A stretch of 64,000 nt of DNA, taken from the NCBI GenBank assembly GCA_029975915.1, contig JARKOC010000025.1, positions 1-64,000 of the forward strand, written 5' to 3'. The notes beneath the pieces were generated by a model, which made no database searches, was not told where the DNA came from, and saw only the letters and a program-made list of their open reading frames with translations. Shown piece after piece: positions 16,421 to 25,237 of the stretch. This DNA comes from Bryobacteraceae bacterium. GTDB lineage: Bacteria; Acidobacteriota; Terriglobia; Bryobacterales; Bryobacteraceae. The translations under genes and the position numbers were made by a program. The first letter of the stretch is position 1, and every line of letters starts with the position of its first letter.

Positions 16421-16445
16421 CGGCGCGGCGCGGCGCGGCGCGGCG
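16421..16445. repeat. Pentanucleotide repeat (CGGCG)5
   Basis: Five consecutive CGGCG units lie in the gene-free stretch between tRNA-Leu and the esterase, about 20 bases beyond the point where resemblance to the histidine phosphatase gene ends. Confidence 0.8.
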
Positions 16446-16465
16446 CCGGCATCCTGCCCGTCCCG

Positions 16466-16621
16466 GGCTTCCAATGCGGCGACGGCACACGCCTTCTCCC
16501 CGCCCGTTTCGGTGAGCACTGGGTCGATCCAGCCGGTGTGACGCCGGTCGCGCGCCCGCGTGGTCTCACCCTGCCTGATCTCCCAAATCCGCAGCCGTTT
16601 CTGGATCGAATCTTCGATTCT
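16466..16621 (-). pseudogene. Decayed 5' fragment of a histidine phosphatase gene
   Basis: On the minus strand this segment translates as RIEDSIQKRLRIWEIRQGET and continues RRHTGWIDPVLTETGGEKA. It parallels the intact gene 4 kb away (RIEDSMLKRRHLWLIRHGET, RRHTGRTDLPLTEKGREEA). The match extends upstream of the probable start codon at base level, including a shared GAATCTTCGATTC palindrome, so it is a DNA duplication rather than shared protein ancestry. The catalytic RHG has become RQG, and similarity stops near 16466. The rest of the 691-base gap 16216-16906 shows only a small CGGGG/CCCCG hairpin after the tRNA and the pentanucleotide repeat. Confidence 0.75.
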
Positions 16622-16906
16622 TTCTTGTCGCGCCCGGCTGCCCGCCTGTGGCGGTAGACTACTCACGTGGCCATTTTGCTGGCAATTCAATTGCCTGGGT
16701 AACCGGTTTCGTCATCACTATTCCGGGATTGCGGCGGGAAACCGCCCTGGGTGAGGGTGACGGCCGATACTTCATCGCCGCGCGAAGGGCTGGTGCAGAC
16801 ACAGATGCGCGGGACTCTCGCAGGCGAGTGGAGATTTGAAGCGCCGCCGGGTACAAACAAGTTCGAGGCCATCTGGCGTCCGAGAGGATAGACTGAGGAG
16901 ACTCCA

Positions 16907-18616
16907 ATGAGTGCCCAATTCTCAGGCGCGGTTCCCGCGCCGTCCAGGCGAGAGGCTCTTCTCCATGGCGCGGCGGTCTTGACGACCGCCGCGTTGTTGC
17001 GACAAGAGAGCCAGGCTCAGCCCGCAGGCGGCGGATTCGTTGAGGTGAAGACCAAGTACGGGCTCATCCGCGGCCTGCGGGGGGATGGGCTATCCACCTT
17101 CAAAGGCGTGCCCTACGCTGGTCCGGTTTCCGGCGCCAACCGCTTCAAGGCGCCGCCTCCGCTACAGCCGTGGACCGGCGTCCGCGACGCCATTCAGCTC
17201 GGACCACCCGCCCTCCAGCCGGGCAGGAATTCCGCGCGGGGCCAGGAACCGGCGCCGGACGAGAACTGTCTTTTCCTGAACATTTGGACACCCACCGCAG
17301 ACCGGAGGCGGAGGCCCGTCATGCTCTATAGCCATGGCGGCGGCTTTACCACCGGTTCGGGCGGCTCGGCGTATCAAGATGCCAGCAACCTGGCGCGCAG
17401 TTGGGATGTGGTCGCCGTCGCCACAAATCACCGCCTCGGTTTGATGGGATACCTCTACCTCGGCGAGTTGGGCGGCGAGGAGTACGCCACGTCCGGCAAC
17501 CAGGGATTGCTGGATATCTGCGCCGGACTCAAGTGGGTTCGCGAGAACATCGAAGCCTTCGGCGGCGACCCGGACAACGTCATGATCTTCGGCGAAAGCG
17601 GGGGCGGCGCCAAAACCTCCTGCCTGTACGCCATGCCCGCGGCAGCCCCGTACTTTAACAAGGCGTCGATCGAAAGCGGTCCCGGCATTCGCATGACGCC
17701 GCGCGATGCCGCCGCGGAAACAGCCTTGCTCACCTTGAAACATTTTGGCCTGGACCGGAGCGAGTGGCGGAAACTCCTCGATGTTCCAGCGGACAAACTC
17801 GTGGAGGCACAAGCGGCTCTGGCCAAGACGCCTGGCGCGGGACCCCTGACGATGAGCGGCGGGCGGCGAGGCATCGGCGGCAATGCGCGCCCGGGCGGCT
17901 TCGGGCCCGTCGTCGACGGTACGGTTTTGCCCCATCATCCTTTCGATCCCGTGGCGCCCGCCATCTCGAAGAGTAAACCGCTCATGGTGGGCTACAACCG
18001 CGACGAAACCATCTTTTTCTTCCAGCAGCAGCGCAACACCGAGGTGTTCAATCTGACCGAAGCGAGCCTGAAGGAACGCCTGGCGAAGGAGTTTGGCGCG
18101 AACGCGGGTCCGGTCTTGGACACCTATCGCAAGAGCCGGCCGGAGGCCTCGCCGGCTGATCTTTATATCGCCATAACCACTGCGCGAATGATTGGGATGG
18201 GGGCCATCACCATTGCCGAGCGCAAGCATGCGCAGCGGGGCGCGCCGGTTTACATGTACATCTTCACGCATGAGTCGGATGCGATCGTCCCTGGCACGCA
18301 GCACAGGGTGGGGGCCGCGCATGCGCTGGAGATTCCCTACAAGTTCAACCTCGTTCAGCCGCCTGGCCAACAAAGGGGGGGCGCGGGAATGGGGATGATG
18401 GCGATTACGAGGCCGGAAAGCATACAAACCGCGCGCAACATGAGCGAAATGTGGAGCACATTCGCCAGAACCGGGCGCCCGGCGGCGAAGGGACAGCCTG
18501 CGTGGCCCGCCTACACACTGGAATCGCGCGCAACCATGGAGATCAACGCTGAATGCCGCGTGGTGAATGATCCCTACCGACTGGAACGTGTTCTTTGGGA
18601 GAAGCTGGAATCATGA
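16907..18616 (+). CDS. Exported type B carboxylesterase
   Basis: This alpha/beta-hydrolase of the carboxylesterase/para-nitrobenzyl esterase family hydrolyses carboxylic esters, probably outside the cytoplasm. The N-terminus SRREALLHGAAVLTTAALL resembles a Tat signal. Family markers in order are FKGVPYAGP, DENCLFLNIWTP, the oxyanion region SHGGGFTTGSGG, and the nucleophile elbow FGESGGGAKT. Most relatives have GESAGG, so the Ala-to-Gly change is a small oddity. GYNRDETIFFF and AAHALEIPYKFN probably supply the acid and the His. GAGGAG at 16895-16900 serves the ATG at 16907. The next esterase starts inside its stop codon (ATGA), so the two act together, probably on related substrates such as plant or polysaccharide esters. 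Confidence 0.9.
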   Translation: MSAQFSGAVPAPSRREALLHGAAVLTTAALLRQESQAQPAGGGFVEVKTKYGLIRGLRGDGLSTFKGVPYAGPVSGANRFKAPPPLQPWTGVRDAIQLGPPALQPGRNSARGQEPAPDENCLFLNIWTPTADRRRRPVMLYSHGGGFTTGSGGSAYQDASNLARSWDVVAVATNHRLGLMGYLYLGELGGEEYATSGNQGLLDICAGLKWVRENIEAFGGDPDNVMIFGESGGGAKTSCLYAMPAAAPYFNKASIESGPGIRMTPRDAAAETALLTLKHFGLDRSEWRKLLDVPADKLVEAQAALAKTPGAGPLTMSGGRRGIGGNARPGGFGPVVDGTVLPHHPFDPVAPAISKSKPLMVGYNRDETIFFFQQQRNTEVFNLTEASLKERLAKEFGANAGPVLDTYRKSRPEASPADLYIAITTARMIGMGAITIAERKHAQRGAPVYMYIFTHESDAIVPGTQHRVGAAHALEIPYKFNLVQPPGQQRGGAGMGMMAITRPESIQTARNMSEMWSTFARTGRPAAKGQPAWPAYTLESRATMEINAECRVVNDPYRLERVLWEKLES

Positions 18617-19839
18617 AAACACAAATGACTGGACGATGGAGCCCAATGCTCAGACTCGCGATTGTTGCTTTGTCTCTGAATCTTGCTGGCGGGGCGTACG
18701 CGCAACCGCCGGGCGGCCGCGTGGCGCCGCTCGTGTCGCCGGAAGTGGCGGCGGATGGCAAGGTTACATTCCGTTTGCGCGCACCGAATGCGAAGGAGGT
18801 CTTTGTCGCAGGCATTGTGCCGGGGACCGGGCCTGAAGGCGGCCGCCTGAATATGCAAAAGGACGAGCAAGGCGTTTGGAGCGTGACGACGGGTCCGATG
18901 CAGCCGGGCATTTACCAGTACGCCTTCAACGTGGACGGCCTGCGCATCACCGACCCGTCGAACCACCGGTTCCAGACCGGCTTCAACAGCGCCCGTTCCA
19001 GCCGGTTGCACGTGCCGGGCGGGCTCTGGTCGCCCGCTCCGGGCATCGCCCGCGGCGCGATCACCCGTCACTTCTACCACTCCGCGGTGGCAGGCGACGA
19101 CCGCGATTTTTGGGTCTACACGCCGGCCGGTTATGACCCGAAGCGCAAGGAGCCCTACCCGGTCTTTTTCCTGCTGCATGGTCTCGGAGATGAAGCGAAC
19201 TCATGGATTGAGAATGGCGCAGCCAACGTGATCCTCGACAACCTGATCGCGCAAGGCAAGGCGAAACCGATGATCATGGTGAACACGCTCGGCTACGGTT
19301 TCCCCGAGGGTCCGAGGGGCGCAATGCGTGAAGGCATGCTGGAGAACTTCGCGCGCACGGTGATCGAGGAAGTGCTGCCCCTGGTGGAGAGCCGTTATCA
19401 CGTCTCAAAAGACCGAACGCAGCGAGCGATCGCCGGCCTGTCGATGGGCGGCGCGGAAGCGACATTCACCGCTCTGAACCACCTGGACAAGTTCGCCTGG
19501 ATCGGCTCTTTCAGCGGCGCATTTGTGATGTGGCCGAGGGAGCGGACGCCCGCGCAGGCGGCGCCGGGGACAGCGGGCCCGCCGCGAATGACGCCGGTGA
19601 CGCCGGAAGCCATCGCGAAGATCTTCCCCAAACTGGACGCGAAGGCAAACGGGCAGATCAAGCTGCTGTGGATGACGTGCGGAACCGCGGACGGCCTTGT
19701 GGGCGTGAACCGGACATTCCGCGACTGGCTCGACTCAAAAAGCGTGAGGCATACCTACATCGAGACGCCTGACATCGGGCACGTGTGGCCGTTCTGGCGG
19801 CAGAACGTGGCGGACTTCGCCCCGCTCTTGTTCCGTTAG
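18613..19839 (+). CDS. Exported esterase with N-terminal E-set domain (Fes/XynZ-like)
   Basis: A signal peptide (LRLAIVALSLNLAGGAYAQ) leads into an immunoglobulin-like E-set domain of the kind found in glycogen-branching and enterochelin esterases (VTFRLRAPNAKEVFVAG to NVDGLRITDPSNHRFQ). An esterase D-type catalytic domain follows with YPVFFLLHGLGDEANSW, the serine elbow AIAGLSMGGAEA and a C-terminal histidine in TPDIGHVWPFWR. This domain pair occurs in feruloyl or acetyl esterases that remove side groups from hemicellulose. The ATG at 18613 overlaps the previous stop as ATGA; an alternative start 6 codons earlier would overlap more. The product is 408 residues. Confidence 0.88.
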   Translation: MKTQMTGRWSPMLRLAIVALSLNLAGGAYAQPPGGRVAPLVSPEVAADGKVTFRLRAPNAKEVFVAGIVPGTGPEGGRLNMQKDEQGVWSVTTGPMQPGIYQYAFNVDGLRITDPSNHRFQTGFNSARSSRLHVPGGLWSPAPGIARGAITRHFYHSAVAGDDRDFWVYTPAGYDPKRKEPYPVFFLLHGLGDEANSWIENGAANVILDNLIAQGKAKPMIMVNTLGYGFPEGPRGAMREGMLENFARTVIEEVLPLVESRYHVSKDRTQRAIAGLSMGGAEATFTALNHLDKFAWIGSFSGAFVMWPRERTPAQAAPGTAGPPRMTPVTPEAIAKIFPKLDAKANGQIKLLWMTCGTADGLVGVNRTFRDWLDSKSVRHTYIETPDIGHVWPFWRQNVADFAPLLFR

Positions 19840-20037
19840 CTCATCCATTCAGGCAGAGCGAGGAGGGATTCACCCGGCGGCGGTTGGGCAGTCTGGGCGC
19901 CGCCGGACCATGAACGACGCTGCTCGCGGTGGAACCGCAACCGCCTTGAGGGAGGACGCTATCGCGGGGCAAACCGGCTCAGGGCCCATAACAGGCGCAC
20001 TCCCACTTGCGGCTTGCTCACCAAAGGGCCCGCCACT

Positions 20038-20616
20038 TCAGGCCCGCGCGTTCCACAGCACGATCGCCGGATAGCCGTTCTCCCGGCCCAGCACCGACAC
20101 CTGTCCCGTCCCGAGCGCCCAATGGCGCGCCGCCCGCGCTTCCATTCCCAGGTACGTCGCCGTGAAAATCCGCAGGAAATGTCCGTGCGCAAAGATGGCC
20201 ACGTCGCCGTCCACTGCATCCAATCCCTTCAGCACCCGCCGTGCCCGCGCCGCCACGTCCTCCGGCGTCTCGCCGCCCGGAACCGGGCCCTTCCAGATGT
20301 TCCAATCCTCGCCGAGCCAGGCCCGCACTTCAGGCCGCGTCTTGCCGTTCAGTTGCCCGTAATCCCACTCCATGCAATCGGGCTCGACAAGCGCCTGGCC
20401 CGCGTAACCGGCAATCTCACACGTCTCCATCGCCCTGCGAAGCGGGCTTGCCAGGATCAGATCGAACCGCCGCCCGCCGAGAATCGCCGCAGCCGCCCGC
20501 GCCTCTTCCCTGCCCTTCTCTGTCAGCGGCAGATCGGTCCTGCCCGTGTGTCGGCCCTCGCGGGCCCACTCGGTTTCGCCGTGCCTGATCAGCCAGAGGT
20601 GCCGCCGTTTCAGCAT
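20038..20616 (-). CDS. Histidine phosphatase family protein
   Basis: This phosphoglycerate mutase-like phosphatase carries the catalytic LIRHGETEWAREGRHTGRTD near its N-terminus. The partner region LASPLRRAMETCEIAG and the second histidine in AIFAHGHFLRIFTATYLG are also present. Such enzymes dephosphorylate small phosphate esters (for example alpha-ribazole phosphate, sugar phosphates). The start at 20616 gives 192 residues, normal for the family, but no clear ribosome site is seen and the frame is open for 50 more codons upstream (ATGs at 20655, 20715, 20730 and 20766). A degraded copy of its 5' end lies near 16.5 kb. The next gene downstream on this strand is far away, so it appears monocistronic. 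Confidence 0.88.
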   Translation of the reverse strand: MLKRRHLWLIRHGETEWAREGRHTGRTDLPLTEKGREEARAAAAILGGRRFDLILASPLRRAMETCEIAGYAGQALVEPDCMEWDYGQLNGKTRPEVRAWLGEDWNIWKGPVPGGETPEDVAARARRVLKGLDAVDGDVAIFAHGHFLRIFTATYLGMEARAARHWALGTGQVSVLGRENGYPAIVLWNARA

Positions 20617-20833
20617 CGAATCTTCGATTCTCTCATGCGCCGAGACGGCATTCATCGCGTCCGTATCTGAGACCCCACTATCCTCCGTATCCCAAACCGC
20701 CGGCGATGAGGGCATCGACCGCGACCGCATCCCTTCCAGCGGTCTCGACGCAAGGCCGCCCGCCACTTCCTAACCGGGGCCGCCGCATCGAACGTCAGAG
20801 CAACCGACGTTGAAGCCGTCAACCTCAGCCCGG

Positions 20834-21808
20834 TCAGGACACCGGCGCGCGGCGGTTCTGGTCACCGCCCTCTCTCCATTGCCTCCCTTCAGGAAGCGTC
20901 GCCAAGGCTGTCAAATGGAAGCTGCTGCCGCTCTGCCTCAGAACACCAAACTGTCCCACTGCCCAGACCGTCTCCCGCGCAGGCGCCACCTGATGAAGGA
21001 AATAAGAGCCCTCGACCGGAATCGTGACCCAGCTTTCGCCACCGTTGTCGCTCACCAGCAGCGAATTAGCGCTGGCGACCCACCAGCGGCCAAGCTCGTC
21101 GCACGCCACCGATTTCAGCCATTCACGGACCGGGCTTGCCTGTTGCTCCCAGGTCGCGCCTCCGTCGGCGCTTCGGAGCAACTGGCCGCCGAAGCCCACC
21201 GCCCAACCTTCTTTCGCGTTCTTGAAACGCACCGCATCGAGCGACCAGAGCGCGCCGGGGGTCTTTGCCTTCGCCCAGGTCTTTCCGCCATCGCTTGTAT
21301 AGAGAATCAGGCCCAGCCAGCCGACCGCCCACCCATGTTCGGTGTCGGCGAAGTAGATGTCTTCGAGCCCCTGCTGCACGCCGGTAGACTGACGCTCCCA
21401 AGTCTTGCCGCCGTCGCTGGAATGAAGGATGATGCCGGTCCAGCCTGCGATCCAACCATGATCGCCGACAAAGTGGATGGCAGCCAGGTTTTCGCTCGCC
21501 GGCAGTGTCACCGGACGCCACGTCTCCGCGCCGTCCTCGGTTGCCAGCAAGGTTCCCGCATCCCCGGCGGCGAAGCCACGGCGCGCGTCGAGCAACGCAA
21601 TCGCGCGAAGTCTCGCGCCGCCCGGCAGCCGCCTTGTCTGCCAGTTGTTGCCCTGGTCGGTCGAAACCAGCAACTCGTTCTGGTCACAGAGCAGCCACAC
21701 CTGTTCGCCGCTGAAGGCGGCTCGTTGAATGGAGCAGGGCGCGGTCGTGCCCATTGCCGTTGCCGCAGCGCCTGAGAAGAACAGAACAGCAAAGACAGTT
21801 CGAATCAT
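20834..21808 (-). CDS. Exported BNR/Ycf48-like beta-propeller protein
   Basis: The product opens with a signal peptide (MIRTVFAVLFFSGAAATAMG). It is then built of repeated blades with the consensus GW-VG--G-IL-S-DGGKTW: LLVSTDQGNNWQTR, LLATEDGAETWRP, ILHSSDGGKTWERQ, ILYTSDGGKTWAKA, LLRSADGGATWEQQ and LLVSDNGGESWVTI. These are Asp-box (BNR) repeats as in Ycf48/HCF136 photosystem II assembly factors and in many heterotroph proteins of unknown function. Here the role is unknown, probably periplasmic binding or assembly. The ATG at 21808 is preferred over upstream frames because it has GGAGGGAGG just before it on the minus strand. Confidence 0.85.
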   Translation of the reverse strand: MIRTVFAVLFFSGAAATAMGTTAPCSIQRAAFSGEQVWLLCDQNELLVSTDQGNNWQTRRLPGGARLRAIALLDARRGFAAGDAGTLLATEDGAETWRPVTLPASENLAAIHFVGDHGWIAGWTGIILHSSDGGKTWERQSTGVQQGLEDIYFADTEHGWAVGWLGLILYTSDGGKTWAKAKTPGALWSLDAVRFKNAKEGWAVGFGGQLLRSADGGATWEQQASPVREWLKSVACDELGRWWVASANSLLVSDNGGESWVTIPVEGSYFLHQVAPARETVWAVGQFGVLRQSGSSFHLTALATLPEGRQWREGGDQNRRAPVS

Positions 21809-21989
21809 TGTTGCCTCCCTCCGGCGGCGCCGGCCGTTGCGGGGCAATCCCGGCGGCATTGCCGGGATCGAATCCGGCTGATTCGAGGAGGAGTCCTGCC
21901 TTGCAGCCAGCCAGAGCTGTCCACCCATAAGAAAATGGGGTTCTGCCGGGATGGATCTGGTCGCGTTGTCGGACCGAGGTCAGGATATC

Positions 21990-22140
21990 AAACCCCGTTA
22001 GATTTGTCAACTAAAAATCATATTATCTTAGTAGAGTAGACTCATATCATGTCCGTCCTGAAGGCCAGGGTTCTTGCGACTTGCAGGTGCGGCGCGTGTG
22101 TATGCAGTATATGTACGCGTACCACTCATATTTTTTTAGT
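21990..22140. promoter_or_regulatory. AT-rich region between divergent genes
   Basis: This stretch is clearly poorer in GC than its surroundings. It contains TTGTCA (22004-22009), TATTATCTTAG just after, a perfect GTACGCGTAC palindrome (22113-22122) and a run of eight T at 22130-22137. It lies between the BNR gene (minus) and the BON gene (plus), so it probably holds promoters for both. No single promoter can be assigned with certainty. Confidence 0.4.
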
Positions 22141-22258
22141 TCTACAATGAAACCTTGAGACGGTCAGTGACGTCAGTGCTGATGGACAGCGGCGAGGCGA
22201 TCCAACCCGACCGCCGGTGACGAAAAATGAAAACAGCACAGAGAAGGAGAGGAGGGCT

Positions 22259-22786
22259 ATGAATCGACAATCTCTGTATGCGGGAATTCTGGCGCTAACG
22301 ATGGGAACCGCGGCGATTGCACAACCGAGTTCCCGCGCCATGGAACGGATTCAGCGCGAGGTGCGGCATGAGATCCTGATGCTGCCTTTTTACGGCGTTT
22401 TCGACAACATCAACTTTCAGGTGGATGGCGATAAACTGACGTTGATTGGCGAGGTCACCCGCCCCACCCTGAAGAGTTCCGCGGAAGCCGTAGTCAAGAA
22501 GATTGAGGGCATCGAAAGCGTGAACAACCAGATCGAAGTGTTGCCGGTGTCGTCCATCGACGACCGGATCCGCGTGGCGGTTCACAGGGCGATTTACCGG
22601 CATCCGGGCCTCGACCGTTATGCGATCCAGGCCGTCCCGCCAATTCACATCATCGTGAAAAACGGCCATGTCCGGCTGGAAGGCGTGGTGGCGAGCGAGG
22701 CCGACAAGAATCTGGCCGGCATCCGGGCCAACGGCGTTTCTGGGGTGTTCTCGGTCGCCAACAACCTGCGTGTGGAGGGCCGGTAA
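22259..22786 (+). CDS. Exported BON-domain protein
   Basis: After a signal peptide (SLYAGILALTMGTAAIAQ) come two BON domains. The first is about residues 30-95 (VRHEILMLPFYGVFDNINFQ to VVKKIEGIESVNNQIEVLP) and the second about 100-175 (RIRVAVHRAIYRHPGLDRYA to GVFSVANNLRVEG). BON proteins such as OsmY are periplasmic, bind lipid surfaces and are induced by osmotic or envelope stress. The ATG at 22259 follows a strong ribosome site (GGAGAGGAGGG); an upstream ATG at 22217 lacks one. It precedes an Hsp20 gene on the same strand, and the two make a plausible stress pair. Confidence 0.88.
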   Translation: MNRQSLYAGILALTMGTAAIAQPSSRAMERIQREVRHEILMLPFYGVFDNINFQVDGDKLTLIGEVTRPTLKSSAEAVVKKIEGIESVNNQIEVLPVSSIDDRIRVAVHRAIYRHPGLDRYAIQAVPPIHIIVKNGHVRLEGVVASEADKNLAGIRANGVSGVFSVANNLRVEGR

Positions 22787-22805
22787 GCCCGGTTCCACCA
22801 CCCAG

Positions 22806-22827
22806 GCGGGGGCTGAAGCGCCCCTGC
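22806..22827 (+). terminator. Hairpin after the BON gene
   Basis: GCGGGGGC (22806-22813) pairs with GCCCCTGC (22820-22827), with one G-U pair, around a TGAAGC loop 19 bases after the stop. It has no U-run, so termination is only probable. Confidence 0.4.
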
Positions 22828-22847
22828 CGGCCGGCTCCCCTTGGTGT

Positions 22848-22895
22848 GTAGATTTCTACAAGCGTGATTGAACTCAGAGCCAGCGGGACTCTGAG
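22848..22895 (+). promoter_or_regulatory. Inverted repeats in the hsp20 leader
   Basis: GTAGA-TT-TCTAC (22848-22859) and CTCAGAG...CTCTGAG (22873-22879 and 22889-22895) are perfect short hairpins upstream of the hsp20 ribosome site. They could be an operator or part of a folded leader such as an RNA thermometer; they match neither the CIRCE element nor a ROSE element that I can recognise. Confidence 0.35.
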
Positions 22896-22944
22896 CCATG
22901 TGAGTTGAAACCCGCAAGTCTTTTCGAACAAGGAGGTATTTCAT

Positions 22945-23412
22945 ATGGGAACTCTGATGAGATTCGAATCGCCCCGGTGGGATCCCTTCAAGGAACTTGA
23001 GGAGATCAGCGACCGGTTCAACCGCATCTTCGGGCGTATGCTCACCCGGCGCGAAACCGGCCGGGAGGCGCTGACGGTGGCCGACTGGGCGCCGGTGGTT
23101 GACATTACCGAGGATGATCACGAGTACTTGATCAAGGCCGAGATCCCGGAAGTGGACAAGAAGGACGTCAAAGTCACCGTTCAGGATGGCGTCCTGACTA
23201 TCCAGGGAGAGCGGAAACAGGCGAAGGAAGAGAAGGGCAAGCGCTTCCACCGCATCGAGCGGTCCTTCGGCAGCTTTGTCCGTTCGTTCGGACTGCCGGA
23301 CGAAGTCGCCGAAGACAAGCTGAAGGCGGAATTCAAGGACGGGCTGCTGCTGGTCCACCTGCCGAAGGCTGAAAGGCCGAAGCCCAAAGCGATCGAGATC
23401 AAGGTGGAGTAG
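22945..23412 (+). CDS. Hsp20/alpha-crystallin small heat-shock protein
   Basis: This ATP-independent cytoplasmic holdase keeps unfolding proteins soluble. The N-terminal arm (WDPFKELEEISDRFNRIFGR) is followed by the alpha-crystallin domain from about residue 45 to 140: WAPVVDITEDDHEYLIKAEI, then GVLTIQGERK, FGSFVRSFGLPDEV and the closing FKDGLLLVHLPKAE. The C-terminal tail holds KAIEIKVE, the I-x-I-like motif used for oligomer assembly. At 155 residues it is of class A length. The ATG at 22945 has AGGAGG at 22931-22936. It follows a BON-domain stress gene and has hairpins in its leader. Confidence 0.95.
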   Translation: MGTLMRFESPRWDPFKELEEISDRFNRIFGRMLTRRETGREALTVADWAPVVDITEDDHEYLIKAEIPEVDKKDVKVTVQDGVLTIQGERKQAKEEKGKRFHRIERSFGSFVRSFGLPDEVAEDKLKAEFKDGLLLVHLPKAERPKPKAIEIKVE

Positions 23413-23743
23413 GCATTTGCAGCGGCGAACTCGAAATCCGGCAATCGGGATTCCGGTTCGCCGCTATCTTCTTGCACGCCGCTCGTCCAGGAAGACATCC
23501 GGATAAAAAGAAGTCCCCGCTGGGCGGATCCTCGATGCGGTTTCTGATCCGGCGCGAGGGTAACCGCAGCGGGGCCCCGAACCGCCACCTGTGCACCAGG
23601 AGCAGCACATCGTTCCAGCGGGTGTGGCTCGCCTCCGCTTCGACACATATGGCGTTTCGACGAGGCCTGCCCGCCTGCTCCGAGTTCGATATGCCGCCTG
23701 GCATCCAAGGAACTTCTCGCGCCCGGGGCGATAAGCTATTCAC
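23413..23743. other. Intergenic region without a recognisable gene
   Basis: The 331 bases between hsp20 and glpK hold open frames on both strands but none with a recognisable domain, a convincing ribosome site or a tRNA fold. The glpK promoter presumably lies in its last part. Confidence 0.5.
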
Positions 23744-25237
23744 ATGCCCATATTGCTCGCCCTCGACCAAGGGACGACGTCTTCCCGAGCCATCCTGTTC
23801 GACCACTCGGGACGCGCCCTTGCCACCGCCCAAAAGGAATTCACCCAGATCTTCCCGCAGCCCGGCTGGGTCGAGCACGACCCGATGGAGATCTGGTCCT
23901 CGCAGGTCGCCGTGGCCGCCGAAGCCGCGGCGAAGGTCAGCCACACGGGCGAGGCCATCGCCGCCGCCGGCATCACGAACCAGCGCGAAACCACCGTCGT
24001 CTGGGATCGCCGCACAGGCGAGCCTGTCTACAATGCCATCGTCTGGCAGGACCGCCGCACGGCCGGCATTTGCGGGCAACTCAAATCCGCCGGCCTCGAA
24101 CCGCTCTTCCGCCAGAAGACAGGGCTCTTGCTCGATCCTTACTTCTCCGGCACCAAGCTGAAGTGGATCCTCGACAACGTTGACGGCGTCCGCGCCCGCG
24201 CCGAACGGGGCGAACTCGCTTTCGGCACTGTCGACACATGGCTGCTCTGGAACCTCACCCAGGGCCGCGTCCACGCGACTGACCCGTCCAACGCCTCCCG
24301 GACACTGCTCTACAACATCCGCACCGCCGCCTGGGACGCCGAAATCCTCGAAGTCCTCGGCATCCCTGCGACTCTGCTGCCCGAGGTGAAGCCCTCCTCG
24401 GGCGTCTTCGGCGAGATCTCGCATCCCATGGGCCTGGATGGGGTCCCTGTGGCGGGCATTGCCGGCGACCAGCAATCTGCGCTGTTCGGCCAAGCTTGTT
24501 ATCGCAGGGGCCTGGCGAAGAACACCTACGGAACGGGTTGTTTCCTACTGATGAACACGGGCGCGCAGGCGATCGAATCGAAGAACAATCTGCTCACCAC
24601 GGTCGCCTGGCAGAAAGACGGCCAGATCGATTACGCCCTGGAAGGTTCGGTCTTCATCGGCGGCGCTGTCGTGCAATGGTTGCGCGATTCGCTTGGCGTG
24701 ATCCGTTCCTCAGGCGAGGTAGAAGCGCTGGCGTCGTCGGTTCCTGATTCCGGCGGCGTACTCTTTGTCCCCGCCTTCGCCGGGCTCGGCGCGCCTCACT
24801 GGGACCCTTACGCCCGAGGCGCCATCGTCGGCCTCACCCGCGGATCGACCGCCGCCCACATTGCACGTGCGGCGCTTGATTCCATCGCTTTCCAGGTCGC
24901 CGACCTGCTTGACGCCGTGCATGCCGATTCGGGCGTCGAACTCGGCGAACTCCGCGTCGACGGCGGCGCATCGAACAACAATCTCCTTCTCCAGACCCAG
25001 GCCAATCTTCTGCAACGGCCGGTCGCCCGAGCGGCCCAGACAGAGACCACCGCCCTTGGCGCCGCCTGGCTCGCCGGTCTTGGCGTCGGCTTGTACTCCG
25101 CTACGCCCGAGCTCGAAGCCACCTGGCGAGCCGGCGCACGCATCGAGCCAGCGGTCTCCGCCGACGAGGCCGCCGCGGCGCAAGCCCAATGGCGGCGTGC
25201 CGTCTCGCGCGCACAAGCCTGGGAGCAACACCCATGA
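23744..25237 (+). CDS. glpK: Glycerol kinase
   Basis: This FGGY kinase phosphorylates glycerol to sn-glycerol 3-phosphate with ATP in the cytoplasm. Its N-terminus [18 protein letters not shown] and [12 protein letters not shown] are diagnostic for glycerol kinases, as are [25 protein letters not shown], the [13 protein letters not shown] loop and [17 protein letters not shown]. The length of 497 residues is standard. The glycerol-3-phosphate dehydrogenase gene starts within its stop codon (ATGA), so the two steps from glycerol to dihydroxyacetone phosphate are made from one message. No glycerol facilitator gene is nearby. Allosteric control by fructose 1,6-bisphosphate is known for some relatives but cannot be judged here. 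Confidence 0.96.
   Translation: MPILLALDQGTTSSRAILFDHSGRALATAQKEFTQIFPQPGWVEHDPMEIWSSQVAVAAEAAAKVSHTGEAIAAAGITNQRETTVVWDRRTGEPVYNAIVWQDRRTAGICGQLKSAGLEPLFRQKTGLLLDPYFSGTKLKWILDNVDGVRARAERGELAFGTVDTWLLWNLTQGRVHATDPSNASRTLLYNIRTAAWDAEILEVLGIPATLLPEVKPSSGVFGEISHPMGLDGVPVAGIAGDQQSALFGQACYRRGLAKNTYGTGCFLLMNTGAQAIESKNNLLTTVAWQKDGQIDYALEGSVFIGGAVVQWLRDSLGVIRSSGEVEALASSVPDSGGVLFVPAFAGLGAPHWDPYARGAIVGLTRGSTAAHIARAALDSIAFQVADLLDAVHADSGVELGELRVDGGASNNNLLLQTQANLLQRPVARAAQTETTALGAAWLAGLGVGLYSATPELEATWRAGARIEPAVSADEAAAAQAQWRRAVSRAQAWEQHP

Noticed and set aside
16421..16445. CRISPR-like array
   Set aside because: It is a simple pentanucleotide repeat without spacers. No CRISPR array or cas gene was seen anywhere.
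16660..16700. Relic of the glpK start (a short match to ILLA coding)
   Set aside because: Similarity ends after four residues, too short to support a duplication.
17162..18427. 421-codon minus-strand frame
   Set aside because: It is a shadow of the type B carboxylesterase, with no family features.
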